From: Breviolum minutum Mf 1.05b.01
Taxonomy: Eukaryota > Sar > Dinophyceae > Suessiales > Symbiodiniaceae
Direction: 5' to 3'
Assembly (NCBI GenBank): GCA_000507305.1
Contig: DF241619.1
Location: forward strand, 1-64,000
Length of the DNA: 64,000 nt
Part shown: one piece after another, positions 12,360 to 24,210 of the stretch
Numbering within the stretch: the first letter of the stretch is position 1
Layout of the letters: each line of letters begins with the position of its first letter
The notes under the pieces: model-generated
The model's database searches: none
Told to the model about the DNA's origin: nothing
The model's input: the letters and a program-made list of their open reading frames with translations, nothing else
Program-made: the position numbers and the translations under genes

Positions 12360-12734
12360 ATGAAGTCCAGCAACTTTTCCATCACAACATCCAGACAGTT
12401 TCCCAGCTGATTTATATATCCCACTTCCCTGAAGGCCTGTGCGCTATCATTCAAGCACACCTGCTGGGAGAGGCAGTGACATCAGCTTGGAACAATCACA
12501 TGACGGTTCGGAAAACAACGTATTTTCAGATCATTTACTCCAATTGATTGAGCGATACACCTTCCCAAGATTGAAACCACCACCTAGGTATATCATTAAA
12601 TGTGTGTGTGTGTGTCTGAGTGTTTTGGGGAAAACCCTAACAAACATGAGGGGCATATGAAGTGAATCTTTCAAATCATACTTTTCATGTTTACTCCCCC
12701 CTCCCTCTGTCACTTCTTTAAAACATCCTACACC

Positions 12735-12818
12735 TTCCATCGGGTTTGACGGTTTGACGTGTCCACACCTCCTGTTCGCAAAACGCCCAACGTCCATCGG
12801 CTTTCAGAAGACGATCGC
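12735..12818 (-). CDS. Candidate internal exon of an unknown gene
   Basis: Acceptor ACAG|G at 12819 and donor AAG|GTGTAG at 12734 enclose an open frame with DRLLKADGRWAFCEQE then VWTRQTVKPDG. A second candidate about 1 kb upstream (near 13797-13740) can be read with a similar VW...VKPG pattern, which may be chance. Family not recognised. Coordinates may be off by one base. Confidence 0.35.
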
Positions 12819-12850
12819 CTGTGGTGTTTCATGCATGGGAAATTTCACGC

Positions 12851-12933
12851 CCATGACGGATCCATGGGACTGGGGTAGATTTACCTACTTTGTGTGGTGA
12901 TTTTTTGATGGTAAATGTGGTCCCATGGATCCT
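12851..12933. mobile_element. Palindromic element, family D, short
   Basis: CCATGACGGATCCATGGGAC...GGTCCCATGGATCC; starts 33 bases upstream of the candidate exon at 12735-12818. Confidence 0.65.
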
Positions 12934-13574
12934 CTGTTTTTATCCAACGGAAACCCATCCAACGAAATGCATCGACACCTCCCGACTTTTAAAACTCCGC
13001 CAAAACCCAGGATAGTATGTCACCGAAAGGTTCGGGGCCCTTATGCTACAAACAAGAAACATGGGAGAATCCTAATTAATCTTCAAATGTTTGACATGTT
13101 AAAATTTAGATGGTTTCTTGCAAAATACACTGCGATGATTAATTGAAGACATTGCACTGCTATGATTTGTAAAAAAAATAAGGTGCTTCCACAATGGACT
13201 ATATATTCTCAACCCAATCATACATGGTAGTGTCTGTAGTCCAATCCCTTTTATAAATCAAAGATCAATCAATCAAGCAGCCTGGATTTTTGTTGAGAAA
13301 CGGCTCATTTGCTGCTTTGTAAGGTCGTAATCCTAAGTACTTTGTCAATTCCAGGAGTCGTTTGTTTTTTTTGTGGGGGAAAAAACTCCCCCAACTCACC
13401 AATGTCAGAAATGATTTTATTTTTCATCCAAACACAGCTTGACGAAAAGAATAACATGCAGGAAACAAACTCCAATTTTACATCCCTTCAAGTTGCTTAG
13501 TGAGTGACACTTGATCTATTTGAGATATTTTTTGTTGGAAGGTCCAGGTATAAAATTATATCTTTTCATATCCA

Positions 13575-13683
13575 ATAGGATCCATGTATGGTATATACTA
13601 TATTTACATATTTACCTATACATTTACCATAAAAATAAACCAAACGTAGATAAATACATGGTACATGCATCCTATGGGTATTA
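13575..13683. mobile_element. Palindromic element, family D
   Basis: ATAGGATCCATGTATGGTAT...ACATGCATCCTATGGGTA. Confidence 0.7.
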
Positions 13684-13689
13684 TATATA

Positions 13690-13797
13690 TATATATATGT
13701 TTAGCACCCAAACAATTTCGCCAGCACTGATTCACCCATTTTGAGGCCCTCTTTCTCCCCTCAATCAGCCTGGTTTCACACATAAATCCGGACGTCC
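13690..13797 (-). CDS. Candidate internal exon of an unknown gene
   Basis: Acceptor CCCAG|G near 13819 opens LAECHGTSGFMCETR then LIEGRKRASKWVNQCW in one frame, and VWQNVTGRPDLCVKP in another. Cys- and Trp-rich, no family recognised. It could be intron sequence. Confidence 0.25.
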
Positions 13798-14094
13798 CGT
13801 GACATTCTGCCAAACCTGGGTACGATCTTCAGATCGTTGAAGAACACTGAAGTTTCTAAGCCTCTAAGCCCTCATCGACAGGGTATAGGCCAAATGTCCC
13901 TACTATGGACGCGGACACCCAACAAAAACATGATGGATGTTTTTTTGAAAAAACAGGCCTTGGTTTTCCGAATGGTGTTTTGTTTTTTGGATCAATCTGG
14001 AGTGGGTTCCTCTTGTGATGATTTTTGAAGCCGGATCGGGATGATTTTCGATCGGATATTGATGAGCACCTACTCCGGTTTGATGGGAGTTGAA

Positions 14095-14193
14095 CATGGC
14101 CTCTTGTGATCTTTGTGAGCGAAACTTGAGGGTTTGCGACAGATGTCATGTTCCCCCGTATCAACATCCCCCGAAGAAACCAATCAATTAAAA
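14095..14193 (+). CDS. Short plus-strand ORF with two CxxC pairs
   Basis: ATG at 14095 to TAA: MASCDLCERNLRVCDRCH then VPPYQHPPKKPIN. The spacing C-x2-C-x6-C-x2-C-H looks like a small zinc-binding motif, but 32 codons could arise by chance. The opposite strand is also open (VSLTKITRGHVQLP). Confidence 0.2.
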
Positions 14194-14399
14194 GATTGCC
14201 TTCAATGGTGATGGCTCTAAAGGCCCACCAAAAAAGAAGGGAACATCTGGCAAAAAGCCTGTCATTTTGACCACCAGTTTTATCTTTGGAAATGAATGGC
14301 CTATACCGATACCAGGTGTTTCGTTCCCGTTCTAGCTCTTTAAGCCAAGCAAAGAGATAAAATTTGGTTCATCCAATTGAAACAGTTCAATTTTTTTAT

Positions 14400-14545
14400 A
14401 AATAGATGTTTTCTACAGTTCCAAGAAATCTCCAACAGGACCCACGGAAAAACGGACCCCGAAAAAACCTGAGAATCTAATAGCTCGATCGCAACTTCCA
14501 TCTCGGGGTCCGTTGGTAAGGTTCCATTCAATTTTTGATGGATAC
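14400..14545. repeat. Two-copy repeat, family M
   Basis: CTCCAACAGGACCCACGG...GGGGTCCGTTGGTAAGG...CCATTCAATTTTTGATGG recurs at 31555-31682; inner GGACCCC/GGGGTCC pair. Confidence 0.7.
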
Positions 14546-15582
14546 AGTTAAAGGAAAAGACTTCTCTTTTTATGACATCTCTATACTTTTGTGCTTCGAA
14601 TGAATCCTTTCAAATCCGTCTCTGCTGTCGTTGAGGATTTGGGAAATTTTTCCCACGTCCGGTATAGTCAGTTAAGGTGCTTATAGTAATTGCTTATTGA
14701 GCCATTACTTTCTCTAGGTTTTTGAAAGTTATGAGTTTCAAACATGATAGTGTTTCATCAGCAATGTTCTTTAGTTATAATTAAGTTATATCTAAACGAA
14801 CAAGAAGAATTGACACAAAAACCAACACCTATTTTAGGGTGAAAACATGTGAACACCACATTATTTAAAACCCCTTTTTAGTACGTAAATCTTCATTGGA
14901 AAAAACCGCACCTTCGTTGGGGACATGGTGGTTTCGAGCCGATCGTTATACATAGAGTGACATGGGGCGACACTACACATGACACTATGCCTTTCACTGG
15001 GGTTATTTCACCGCTGTAATTGGAGCGCAGGTTGTATGATAAAGACATCAACGAATCCAATCCGATGTTTGGCAAATACACCCAGCTCGCCCCTGAAAGC
15101 CATGATGGGAAAGGAAGACTGTGCGTTTATCCTTTCCTTTTCGCTTTTTGGTATATATTATATAACTTTTCAGGTGCAATGTTACTTGCTGTTAAACACT
15201 GCAGGAGGTGATGCTCCCAACAACTGTTGGGAGCTTCAGAATCAGCAAAAGTTTCAGGTACCTAAAAATGGAGGGTTTCCTGAACCTTGTAAGGCCCATG
15301 GATTTCCGGTGTTTTTTCCCTTACTAATAAGCCGTATCCATACAGCTTATATAGGTAAGGATTCCTCCATTTGGATGGTACCTGAAATGCTGGGAGCTTC
15401 CAAGGACTGAGGTTTCCCAACATTCCATCTATCCAGTGGAGATTGTGGTTGTATATTCCTCACCACTCGACCACCAGTCTCCGTGAAGAATCTGCGGCGG
15501 ATTTCGGTGGCGGATTTCGGTGCGGACCAGATCTCTATAGTCGAAGCTTCCCTCTAAAAAAAACTCCCGGGTTTTTAGATAT

Positions 15583-15688
15583 GGGTGTTTCCGAAAATAG
15601 GGGTACCCCAACTTGAATGGTTTATAATGGAAAACCCTATTAGGTTTGGATGATTTGGGGGTACCACTATTTTCGGAAACACCCATAT
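15583..15688. mobile_element. Palindromic element, family B, best-preserved type
   Basis: TGGGTGTTTCCGAAAATAG at the left is matched by CTATTTTCGGAAACACCCA at the right, a perfect 19-bp terminal inverted repeat. Confidence 0.85.
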
Positions 15689-16355
15689 ATACATAGCAAA
15701 TGCCGCGCAACTTTTTGTGTATAATGGACCTCTGGCTTGGCTTGGCTCAAGGAATATTGATACATACTCTTCTTTTTTGGCAAACCAAATCGTTTTGTAT
15801 TATATACCTCTCTCGAAAACTCACGGCGGTAAAACCCCAAAAATGGAGGTGGATGTAAAATGATTATTTATTTTCATGGTTTTTCAGGTTCCATGAATAC
15901 CGAGGTTTTTTAGTACACAACTTGGCAATAAAAATCATGATTTGAACTCCAGGGTTTTTGGTTCATGTTTTTTTTCGTGCAAGGCCACAAAAAAAGTTGC
16001 AATTTGTTTTGCAAATAAAGAAGGTTTCAACTTTCAAAACTTTTCAAAACTTTAAACGCCCATCATAGCAAGTTCTCCACCCTTCACCCTTGAACAAACA
16101 CCCCGCATTTCAAAACATTTGCAAAACTCTGGGGCAGCTGGATGTCATCAACGAAAAATTGACACTTCCAACAAGAAAATTGGTGTGCTGGGGTTTCTGG
16201 GTACTACAGTAAATCGGAGGATTCATACATGCCCAAATTTGCCCTAAATCAACTCATACAATCCATGGGACGAACGGTATATTTACCTACATGAATGCTT
16301 CATTTCCCCCAAGTTTTATAGGGCTTGAAAATATCACACATTTTTTTCTAAAAAC

Positions 16356-16538
16356 CATCGAATCCACAGAAGCCATCCAACATCCACCCGCCAAATTTTC
16401 CCCAGGTTTCCCCAACTCGTCGTTCCATTCATAGCCCCATGGCACTTGCACATAAGGTCGCGTTAACACGACACGAAAACTTCGCCTTGGAAGCTGGCGG
16501 AGGTCACGACATGTTGAACGGGGGCCGTTAGCTTGAAA
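16356..16538 (-). CDS. Candidate internal exon of an unknown gene
   Basis: Acceptor AGCAG| (16539) and donor ATG|GTTTTT (16355) enclose 61 codons with no stop, including RSFRVVLTRPYVQVPWGYEW. The donor is the same ATG|GTTTTT as in methionine aminopeptidase exon 2. A shorter frame (FKLTAPVQHVVTSASF) has higher GC at third positions and is an alternative. Family not recognised. Confidence 0.35.
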
Positions 16539-17581
16539 CTGCTGATGCTTGTTTTTTTGTTTTGGTGGGGAAAAACAGGTGTACACATTTCACTAAGGAA
16601 CATACATCGATATACATATTTGTATTTATTTATATTTAAATAAAAATATTGCAATATACTTCAGTGTCAGGTATAGGCTTTACAGAATGAAAACATGTTG
16701 TAAGATGCTCATATGGATGGTTAGTTGAATGTGGATTCTGATCATGATTGAAATGGTTTATCTCATACCAGCACCTTTCCTACAACACTTCACTTCATCG
16801 TTCCTAACTACAGGATGTTTTTGCAACAATCATCCTTCACAAAAGATGTTTGATATCAGTCAAAGTGGGAGCATATTCTACCAACCTTCTTTTTCTCCAA
16901 AATAAGGGTGGTGCCCTCACCTCACCAGGACCCAAATGCAATCAAACATTGGAGTCCTTCCTCCATCGTGAAACATCCTCAAAACCCCAACAGGATGCAA
17001 CCCGGGGCCCTTGCAGGTAGATGGTGCGGTTGCCAATACTAGTGTGTTGATTGGCCCCAAACCCATGATGAAAACTAAGGTGGTTATCTGGAACACGAAC
17101 TTTTTGAAGATGTACGATTCTATGATGATGTATGTGTTATTTAACTTTTTTAATGTCAGCTTAAAAGCTCACCCAACAACAAACAATCAAAAAACAAAAA
17201 AACGTGGATGATTGGCTAATACTGCACACATTAAAAATACATTCACCCTATTTTCCTTTGATACCCTAGAATAGTGGGGTTTCAATCTAAGGAAAATAAG
17301 GACCATAAAATAACAGTTTAAACATTATTTTTCCTACTAAATATTTCATCATCCCTAACAAGCCATAGTCATTAACCATGAGTTAAATACTAAATATTCC
17401 TCATCCCCTCGTGACATTAACCCATTGGCTGAGTCATTCCCATCAGACTCCGTTTTTTCAAAAATCTCAGCCGAAACACAAGAAGTTCACCATGGTGCCA
17501 GGTGGTGCTCGACTACTCCTGGCATCGCTGGATTTGAGTGGAAACTTTGATATTCAATATACACCCCCAGGCAAAAAAAAA

Positions 17582-17684
17582 AACAAATGTCCCCCCCAGA
17601 AAAGGGACTATTTCAATAGGAAATACATCTGGAACCAACCATCATTTTTTCATGAGGATATTCGTTCGTTTTCAGGGGGGTAAA
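17582..17684. mobile_element. Palindromic element, family C, one arm degraded
   Basis: CCCCCCCAGAAAAGGGACTA...CGTTCGTTTTCAGGGGGGT. Confidence 0.6.
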
Positions 17685-18189
17685 CCAAAGACTTCGGAGG
17701 TGGTATATATCTATAGCGTAAGCCTAAAACTTTGGGGTTTTCTAAATGTGTTTAACATCTTTAGTTGGTGGGTTTTTTGTTGCCAACTCATTTAATCATC
17801 TGGAAAGCTAAGCTTTGGGGGTTTTATTTTGCACACATATGTAATATATTGTGGCTGCTGGCTCTTCCCCACCAACGATTTCCTCTAAAAATTCAGGATA
17901 AAACTGCCATTTAGATTAAAAGACAATCACAGGGAATTTTGGGAAATATTCCAGGACGCTTTGAAGAGATTTAAAAACCTATTCCAACAAACATCTGTTC
18001 AGAAGCCTCATTCTTAGCCCTGAAGATATTCAAAGGGAAACATAGTTTTGCCCCTGAAAATGGTGGGAAAGGTAGACCGAGCCTTTCCTATTGGGTTTCG
18101 GGAATGATTCAGATCCCCTAAACACACACTGTTTGATGAAAGATATCCTCATCAAAACCCTACTGCAAAATGGTGTGATAAACTACCAA

Positions 18190-18304
18190 AATTACCCTCC
18201 GGCAAACTAACATAGCAATCGAATATCACCATTTTCAATAGAAAAATACATCTTCAAAGGGTGCCATTTTCCAGCCAGCTATGTTAGCTTGCCTGAGGGT
18301 ATAT
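18190..18304. mobile_element. Family F-like palindromic element
   Basis: ACCCTCCGGCAAACTAACAT...GTTAGCTTGCCTGAGGGT; a related copy at 23758-23856. Confidence 0.65.
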
Positions 18305-18440
18305 GAAACATATCATAAAAAATCATCCTAGTGGTGACCAGCCAGCATCGACCTGGTAGGGTTTCACAACCATTTGAACTCTTTCAGGAATTCTGAACCA
18401 TCAAACCATCAACCAATTAGTGATAGAAAAACAAAACAAC

Positions 18441-18509
18441 CATTTCGGACCGGATGAAAGGTCGCGCGCTAAAAGGGCTGGATGACGTGGCGATTTTGTG
18501 GCTGTCCGG
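18441..18509 (-). CDS. Candidate internal exon of an unknown gene
   Basis: ACAG|CCGG acceptor at 18510 and ATG|GTTG donor at 18440 bound 23 codons (PDSHKIATSSSPFSARP, then FIRSEM), Ser-rich and GC-rich. An opposite-strand ATG frame (MKGRALKGLDDVAILW) covers the same bases. Confidence 0.3.
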
Positions 18510-18640
18510 CTGTTCAACAACCAACCAATCCTTGTACATCCAAATCAACCAACCAGACTAAGTTGTCGAATTTACAATGAGTAACTAAAGATTGATGATG
18601 AAACCAACATGTAAGCAAAAAATGGGTAAGTTTTAAACCA

Positions 18641-18742
18641 CTAGTTGGTCCAGGTGGTGGTTTCAACTTCAACAATAGTCAAATTGGATCATTTCTGCAG
18701 GTAAGGGCGAAAATAAAAACATTTGAAACCACCACCTAGACC
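18641..18742. mobile_element. Palindromic element, family A
   Basis: ACTAGTTGGTCCAGGTGGTG...TTTGAAACCACCACCTAG; left end carries a few extra bases. Confidence 0.7.
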
Positions 18743-19260
18743 AACATTGTACTCAACCAACATTAGAATCAACAATAATCCACCCATTTAATCAAGCAAC
18801 TAACCTTACAAGGAACCATCTCAACCATGCGTTTATTTCTTGCGTGTTGGCCTGTGTGTTTTTGTGTTGTTTTCTTCTATGGTGAACTTAGAATCAACAC
18901 AAATTAAACGCAACAAGGATCAACCCTCATTACCAACCAAAATTTTAACAACACCCAACCACGATGTGCCTTTGTTTCCGTCTTACATTTCAAAACCCAA
19001 CAATAGTTAGTACCCCAAAAATATGTTTTTAAACAAAAAACACCAACTTCACCAACCCCAAATGACCACTTTCAGGAAAGTCATATCACCAAACCTGAAA
19101 AAAATCCCACCTTGGACCCGAAGTTTTTAACGATTGAAGGAAAGGTTGTGGTGAGCGTCCCGCCCTGCGTTTTGTTTTGAAAACCCGGTGAAGGACTGGT
19201 TACCGGCTACCATCAGAATAAGCATCACACATCATATGGACTGCGTTATTCGTAAAGTGG

Positions 19261-19366
19261 TCTGGTTGGTGGTTGAACCACCCCATTTGAAAAATATGCT
19301 CGTCAAATTGGATCATTTCCCAGAGGTTTGGGATAAAAATCCAACATATTTGAGTTGCCACCACCA
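19261..19366. mobile_element. Palindromic element, family A
   Basis: CTGGTTGGTGGTTGAACCAC...GAGTTGCCACCACC. Confidence 0.75.
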
Positions 19367-19427
19367 AGATCATGGACTGCTTGATTCGTGAAGTGGTATA
19401 CTGTATACCTCAACATCATCCCTATAG

Positions 19428-19545
19428 TCTTCCAGTCGTAGCTGCCGAGGTGAGTTTGGTCTTTTGCTAGTAGGGTTTTTTGGGGGTCCAAAAAAATACC
19501 TCCAAAAACGCTTGAAGTGTCTTGGAAGCCTAGGGCATGAAGATG
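19428..19545. repeat. Two-copy repeat, family N
   Basis: CTTCCAGTCGTAGCTGCCGA, then TTTTTGGGGGTCCA and ACCTCCAAAAACG, recurs at 52684-52785. Confidence 0.7.
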
Positions 19546-19761
19546 ATCTTTTGGTGCTGCGATCTGATCAGATAAAAATTTCCGAGAAACATCATGAGAT
19601 GGTAGAATTGGTGTAGTTGCCGTGCTACAAAAATTGGGGAATAAGCCACGAAAAGCAGGGTCCTTGTTTTTGAATTGATGGGATACTACAAAATCGTGAT
19701 TCCAAAGAAATAACAGGATACCACAAATCAAAATCTTCATCTTTTCGAGGATTCGGTTGAT

Positions 19762-19883
19762 TACCCTCCCTGAAACTAACGGCTCACCCCTGAAAATAGG
19801 CCGGGCCCCAAAAGGAAACTGCATCTTCCAACAGTCAATTTTCAGGGGCAAAATGGCGAACTGTTCGTTTACTGGAGGGTTCA
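19762..19883. mobile_element. Palindromic element, family H
   Basis: CCTCCCTGAAACTAACGGCT...GAACTGTTCGTTTACTGGAGG with GCCCCTGAAAAT / ATTTTCAGGGGC inside. It forms part of the longest ORF of the window, which is therefore not a gene. Confidence 0.7.
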
Positions 19884-20048
19884 ACACAAAGTGAAGAAAC
19901 CACCACCAAGACTTCCTTTGGTTACAATTTGATCCATATCTCACCAACTCTGGATTTTCCAGGTACAATCCTGAGGGAATGAAGGTCTTTGGCCCCTGCG
20001 GATCTGCTAGGAAAGAACATGGGAATTTGAGGGTGCCACAGTACTACT

Positions 20049-20151
20049 GTTGATGGCTGAAATCCGGGAAAAACCATCTGAGATATATGAAACCCTATCA
20101 AAAATGGGATAAACTACATATCAACTGGTGCAGGAGTTCAGCCACCAACAG
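20049..20151. mobile_element. Palindromic element, family E variant
   Basis: ACTGTTGATGGCTGAAATCC...GAGTTCAGCCACCAACAGT. Confidence 0.65.
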
Positions 20152-21846
20152 TAGGAAATAAAGCCTTATATAATTGACCACGATTGTCCCGTAATGAGTC
20201 CTTATTAGGGCCTTTTCAAGGGGTGGCATGGAGGTTGAATTCACATTAACATAGAATAGGAAGGAGAGGGATTCAACCTCTACATATCAATACTATGACT
20301 ATCTTGTTCTTTATTTCAATATGCTTGTTTGGAACATTCTGTCCAATTTCCATCTGAAGAAAAATTCCATCAACCTAAAATGAAAGCTTAATTCTAGGTC
20401 ATTTTGATTCATTTTTGGGATACCTTTCCACGAACTTCCATCGCATAACTTCAAGGTGGTCTCCCATCAGCTAAGCCGAGGTATACCCCCCCAAGGTATG
20501 CATATATTATACTCTTCCTCCCAGAAATCATGAAGTCATGAAGAGAGAGGACGTTTGTTGCTTTTACAACGTTTGTTTGGGGCCATTTTCCACACACAAA
20601 AATTATGATGGGAGAAGGGGTTTTTGTATATATGTCACTTGGGTCACCCGCACCCATCAGGCACACCACTGCCGCCAAGTGCCTGGTAGTTTTGCAAGAT
20701 GGAATGGTTCCCTATTTCTTTAGGGTGAAGGAAAACAATTCAACCATTCATGGAGACCCAAATCGTTTTTCCTGGGACAGAGGTTTTTTTTTGGATCTAC
20801 CCACCACCCAGATTCACCCAGTATATAGTGGCGAATGAAGGTTTAGTTCGAGATCCTCTACTACAAATGTAATACTCCTAGTGGTGACTGGCATCCTGCG
20901 ATCCAAGGGAGATCCAAGGCAATGTTCCTCGAAGTTTCTATCACCATCTTCCATCCATTTGTTTCCAGCTCGTTTCGCGCAAAAAAAGATGCCATGAAGG
21001 CAAAATCCTGAAGTTATACATTTGTTCAGTTCCTGTTTCCACCCGGTTCCATGGAAAGGATCCTTTGTTCGTTGTCAGTTTTAGTTGGAAGAAGTCTGGG
21101 GATACATGACTTCAGGGTTTGCTGTTGATCACCTATAAAGGCTGAAAAAAATCCATGGTGATTTTTTCCCCCCCCCCCGTTTTTTGTTGGTGATTTTTCC
21201 ATGGGAGATTTTGAACCGTTTGGCGATCTTCCACCCTGGTGGTGAAACCTCACGGTTTCAAGTTGCTCACTTTTTTAAGGCAATCTTCAACCCTAAATCC
21301 ACAGCAGTTGCTCATTATGGGCTCATCAAAAGACTATTGACAATCATCCGCATCCAGCTGTAATAATCATCACTAAAAGGTTCCACGGTTCCTCAGCCAT
21401 GTCGGCTGAACCCTACAAACATGGGGAGTCATAATTTTCTATTTCTGACATTACTTTTTGACACTTTTTGGTTTGTAGTGCAGATATTTCTCCTCCAGTT
21501 TCTTAGAGAATATCACAGGTTCAACGCCAACAAACTTCTTGAACAACAACTCTGAGGTTTATACATACGGTATGCCTCAAAATTCAAAAGGGGACCCCAG
21601 GCCCCAATTCCATTGGCTTCTCTTTAAACCTAGCCGCTTTTCAAGTTTTGGATGGTGCTTTTTAGGAAAATTTTGGCCAAGACATTGTGCCTCTGTACCT
21701 TTCTTGCTGAAGCTCTTCTTTTTCATCTTGCCCTTTTCCAAAGGTATGGATCGTATCATTCCTTAATCTACCAGGAATCTACCACAATCAACAAAAACTA
21801 CATGCATCAAAAAATCGTTGCAAAACTCCACTTCGTCTTCTTCTTA

Positions 21847-21915
<69 letters not shown>

Positions 21916-21917
21916 CG
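21847..21917. repeat. (CAA)n microsatellite
   Basis: About 23 copies of CAA. In one plus frame it gives a poly-Gln run, but no splice sites or conserved flanks support a gene. Confidence 0.9.
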
Positions 21918-22107
21918 ACGAATCCTCCAAAAAAGCACGAATCTCCACAACATCAGCCCTTTTGGGCCCCATCTCCCTGTGTTGTCCGGACAGGATTCGC
22001 CACCACAATGGGACGTCCCGAGGGACCGCGAAGCGGACGTTTGGACGTCGGTTCTAAGAGATCATGCCTCGTCACAACACAATGGAATCAACTAATGGTT
22101 CATTATC

Positions 22108-22207
22108 TAGTTGGTGGTTTCAACCCATCTGAAAAATATTAGCCAAAATGGGAATCTTCCCGAGGGAGGGGTGAAAAATAAAAAAGATTTGAGTTGCCAC
22201 CACCTAG
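22108..22207. mobile_element. Palindromic element, family A
   Basis: CTAGTTGGTGGTTTCAACCC...GAGTTGCCACCACCTAG. CTAG at both ends may be a target-site duplication or part of the terminal repeat. Confidence 0.85.
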
Positions 22208-23245
22208 TTATTGTTTTTCAGGGAATATGTTTTTTTCTGGTAGGTGATATTTGTTGGGTGAAAACATTCACAACAATGGATGTTAACCAATCTGGTGGTT
22301 TCAACCCATTTTTCAGGGAATATGTTTTTTTTTTCCCTCTGATTAGTTTTTTTTGCAGGTGTAATGCTTTTTGGGTCGGGGATATTTGTTGGATGATTTT
22401 TTGGGGTCAGAAAATTTGGTGCTTCGGGTAATGGTAAATTGGTGGCTTGGGGCCCGGTGGTTTGGATTCGGCCCGGATCCCTTTATGAAACCCACCAAGT
22501 AAATCATCAAACGCAGCATCTTCCAGGCACCCTATAGAAATTTCCGGTTCCCCCAACAACTATTGGGGTTTTCCGGATCTAAAAATGATCAGCACTTGGG
22601 GTGTGTTTTTTTGGAGTATATACCACCATTTTAAGGAAAACACCCCATATGTTCCAACGGGAATGGAATGATTCCTTCGGGAAAAAAAACAATGTTGACT
22701 CGTTTGTTTGGTGTGTAGATTTGTTTCCTTTGTAATGTTCTGTTTTTGTTGGTGGAAACAACCGATATCCCCCAAGGTTTCTTTTTGGTGGAAGCAGGGG
22801 CTTACATTTCACTTAAAGAGTTTTTTTGGACATCAAAGTGACTGGTATATTTAACTACATTGGTCCCATAAGAAACAACTTTTCATGTAGTGAATTTGAT
22901 ATTGACATTTACCATATTAACTGGTGCAGGATTTATGAAGCATCAATAGTAGCTTGGGGATTTTGATATTTCTGAAAAACATCTCAATGGTTCACTACTT
23001 TGGTCGTTGGCTAGAACCCGGACTTGGTTGAGAAACAAATAGCAAACCCAAAAATTACAAAAGGTCAGGCGTGTCACCACCAATTTCTTTCTCAAAACAT
23101 CTGCAAATGCAAATCCGGAATTCTTTCCAAACAATTTGGGTTGACATGTATATGTATGTATACACACACAAATATGTACACATGTTCCAAAACAACAATT
23201 TCATAATTTCCATGTATGTGTATATATATATATATACATATATAC

Positions 23246-23362
23246 CTGGATCTTTCAAGTGTAGTATAAAATTTGTGCCCTTTTACCAACAAAAACCTAT
23301 CAAAAGGCAGAAATGCTGGTGGTAAAAAGGCACAAATTTTATACTACACTTGAAAGATCCAG
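23246..23362. repeat. Long near-perfect hairpin (43-bp arms)
   Basis: Arms 23246-23288 and 23317-23362 (CTGGATCTTTCAAGTGTAG outer end) are reverse complements with about one mismatch. The loop is about 28 bases. Both sides are flanked by TA microsatellites. It matches none of the other palindromic families in the window. Confidence 0.9.
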
Positions 23363-23449
23363 GTATATATATATATACACATACACATATTCTAGATATA
23401 CATAACACAACACATTTCCATCTACCCATCGCTGACGTCAAAAAAAACA

Positions 23450-23587
23450 CCACCACTGACGTTCTCCAAGAAACGCTTGCTGCGCAGCTCTACGCGAAGC
23501 ACTGGACCTCAAAAGATGGGGAAAAAGGTCCAGCTGCATTACCCAGAAGGATCCGTCATCTAACCCAACTGACCTCTATTTTTGCAG
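23450..23587 (+). CDS. Possible plus-strand exon of an unknown gene
   Basis: Open frame with VLQETLAAQLYAKHW then GEKGPAALPRRIRH, running to a TTTTTGCAG acceptor-like site at 23588. GC-rich compared with flanks. No family recognised, and its strand is opposite to the known genes. Confidence 0.25.
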
Positions 23588-24087
23588 GTCAACCCTCCAA
23601 AACACGGCGGCCTTTTTCCAATCAAAACAAGGGGGCCCCATTTGGGTTCTCGGAATGTCTACCTATTTTTTCAAAAAACATGTTTTTTGTTTACCTGGTT
23701 TACCTACTCGAACTTAAAAATCGTTTGTCGTTTTTTTCTCTGGTTTTTTTCTCTGGTTGTAAACAAACATAGCAATGGAAAATCCCCATCTTGAATAGGA
23801 AATACATCTTCAAATGGTGGATTTTCCATCCCTATGTTAGATTACCTGAGTGTAAATGTTCACCTTACATTGATTTATTTCAACTACAAAATTCCCAAGG
23901 CATTCATGGAACCGCCTCAGTCCCCGTCCCTCAACTTACCGGGCCTGACTTCCATTGAAATCCTGGTGGTTTGGGGATCCTCAAGAAGGCTTATTATAGG
24001 TGGTACCCCCCAAAATGGTTACCAAAAAAAACTGATCCCCAAATGGGGTCTAAACCAATAGTTGGATCCCCAAAATTGGTGCTACCA

Positions 24088-24210
24088 TATGGGTGTTTCC
24101 TTAAAATGGTGGTACCCCCAAAAAACACACATCCCAAAATATTAAAATGATTATTTTTAGTAGGAAAACACATGTGGGACAACCAACCAGTTTTAGGAAA
24201 CCCCCATATA
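24088..24210. mobile_element. Family B variant
   Basis: TGGGTGTTTCCTTAAAATGG...TTTTAGGAAACCCCCA; diverged interior. A related copy is at 56828-56930. Confidence 0.6.

Noticed and set aside
19303..19968. Longest ORF of the window (221 codons, minus)
   Set aside because: Made of a family A end, a family N repeat and a family H palindrome; no conserved domain.
21652..22095. Poly-Gln protein on the plus strand
   Set aside because: The glutamines come from a CAA microsatellite and no flanking sequence is conserved.
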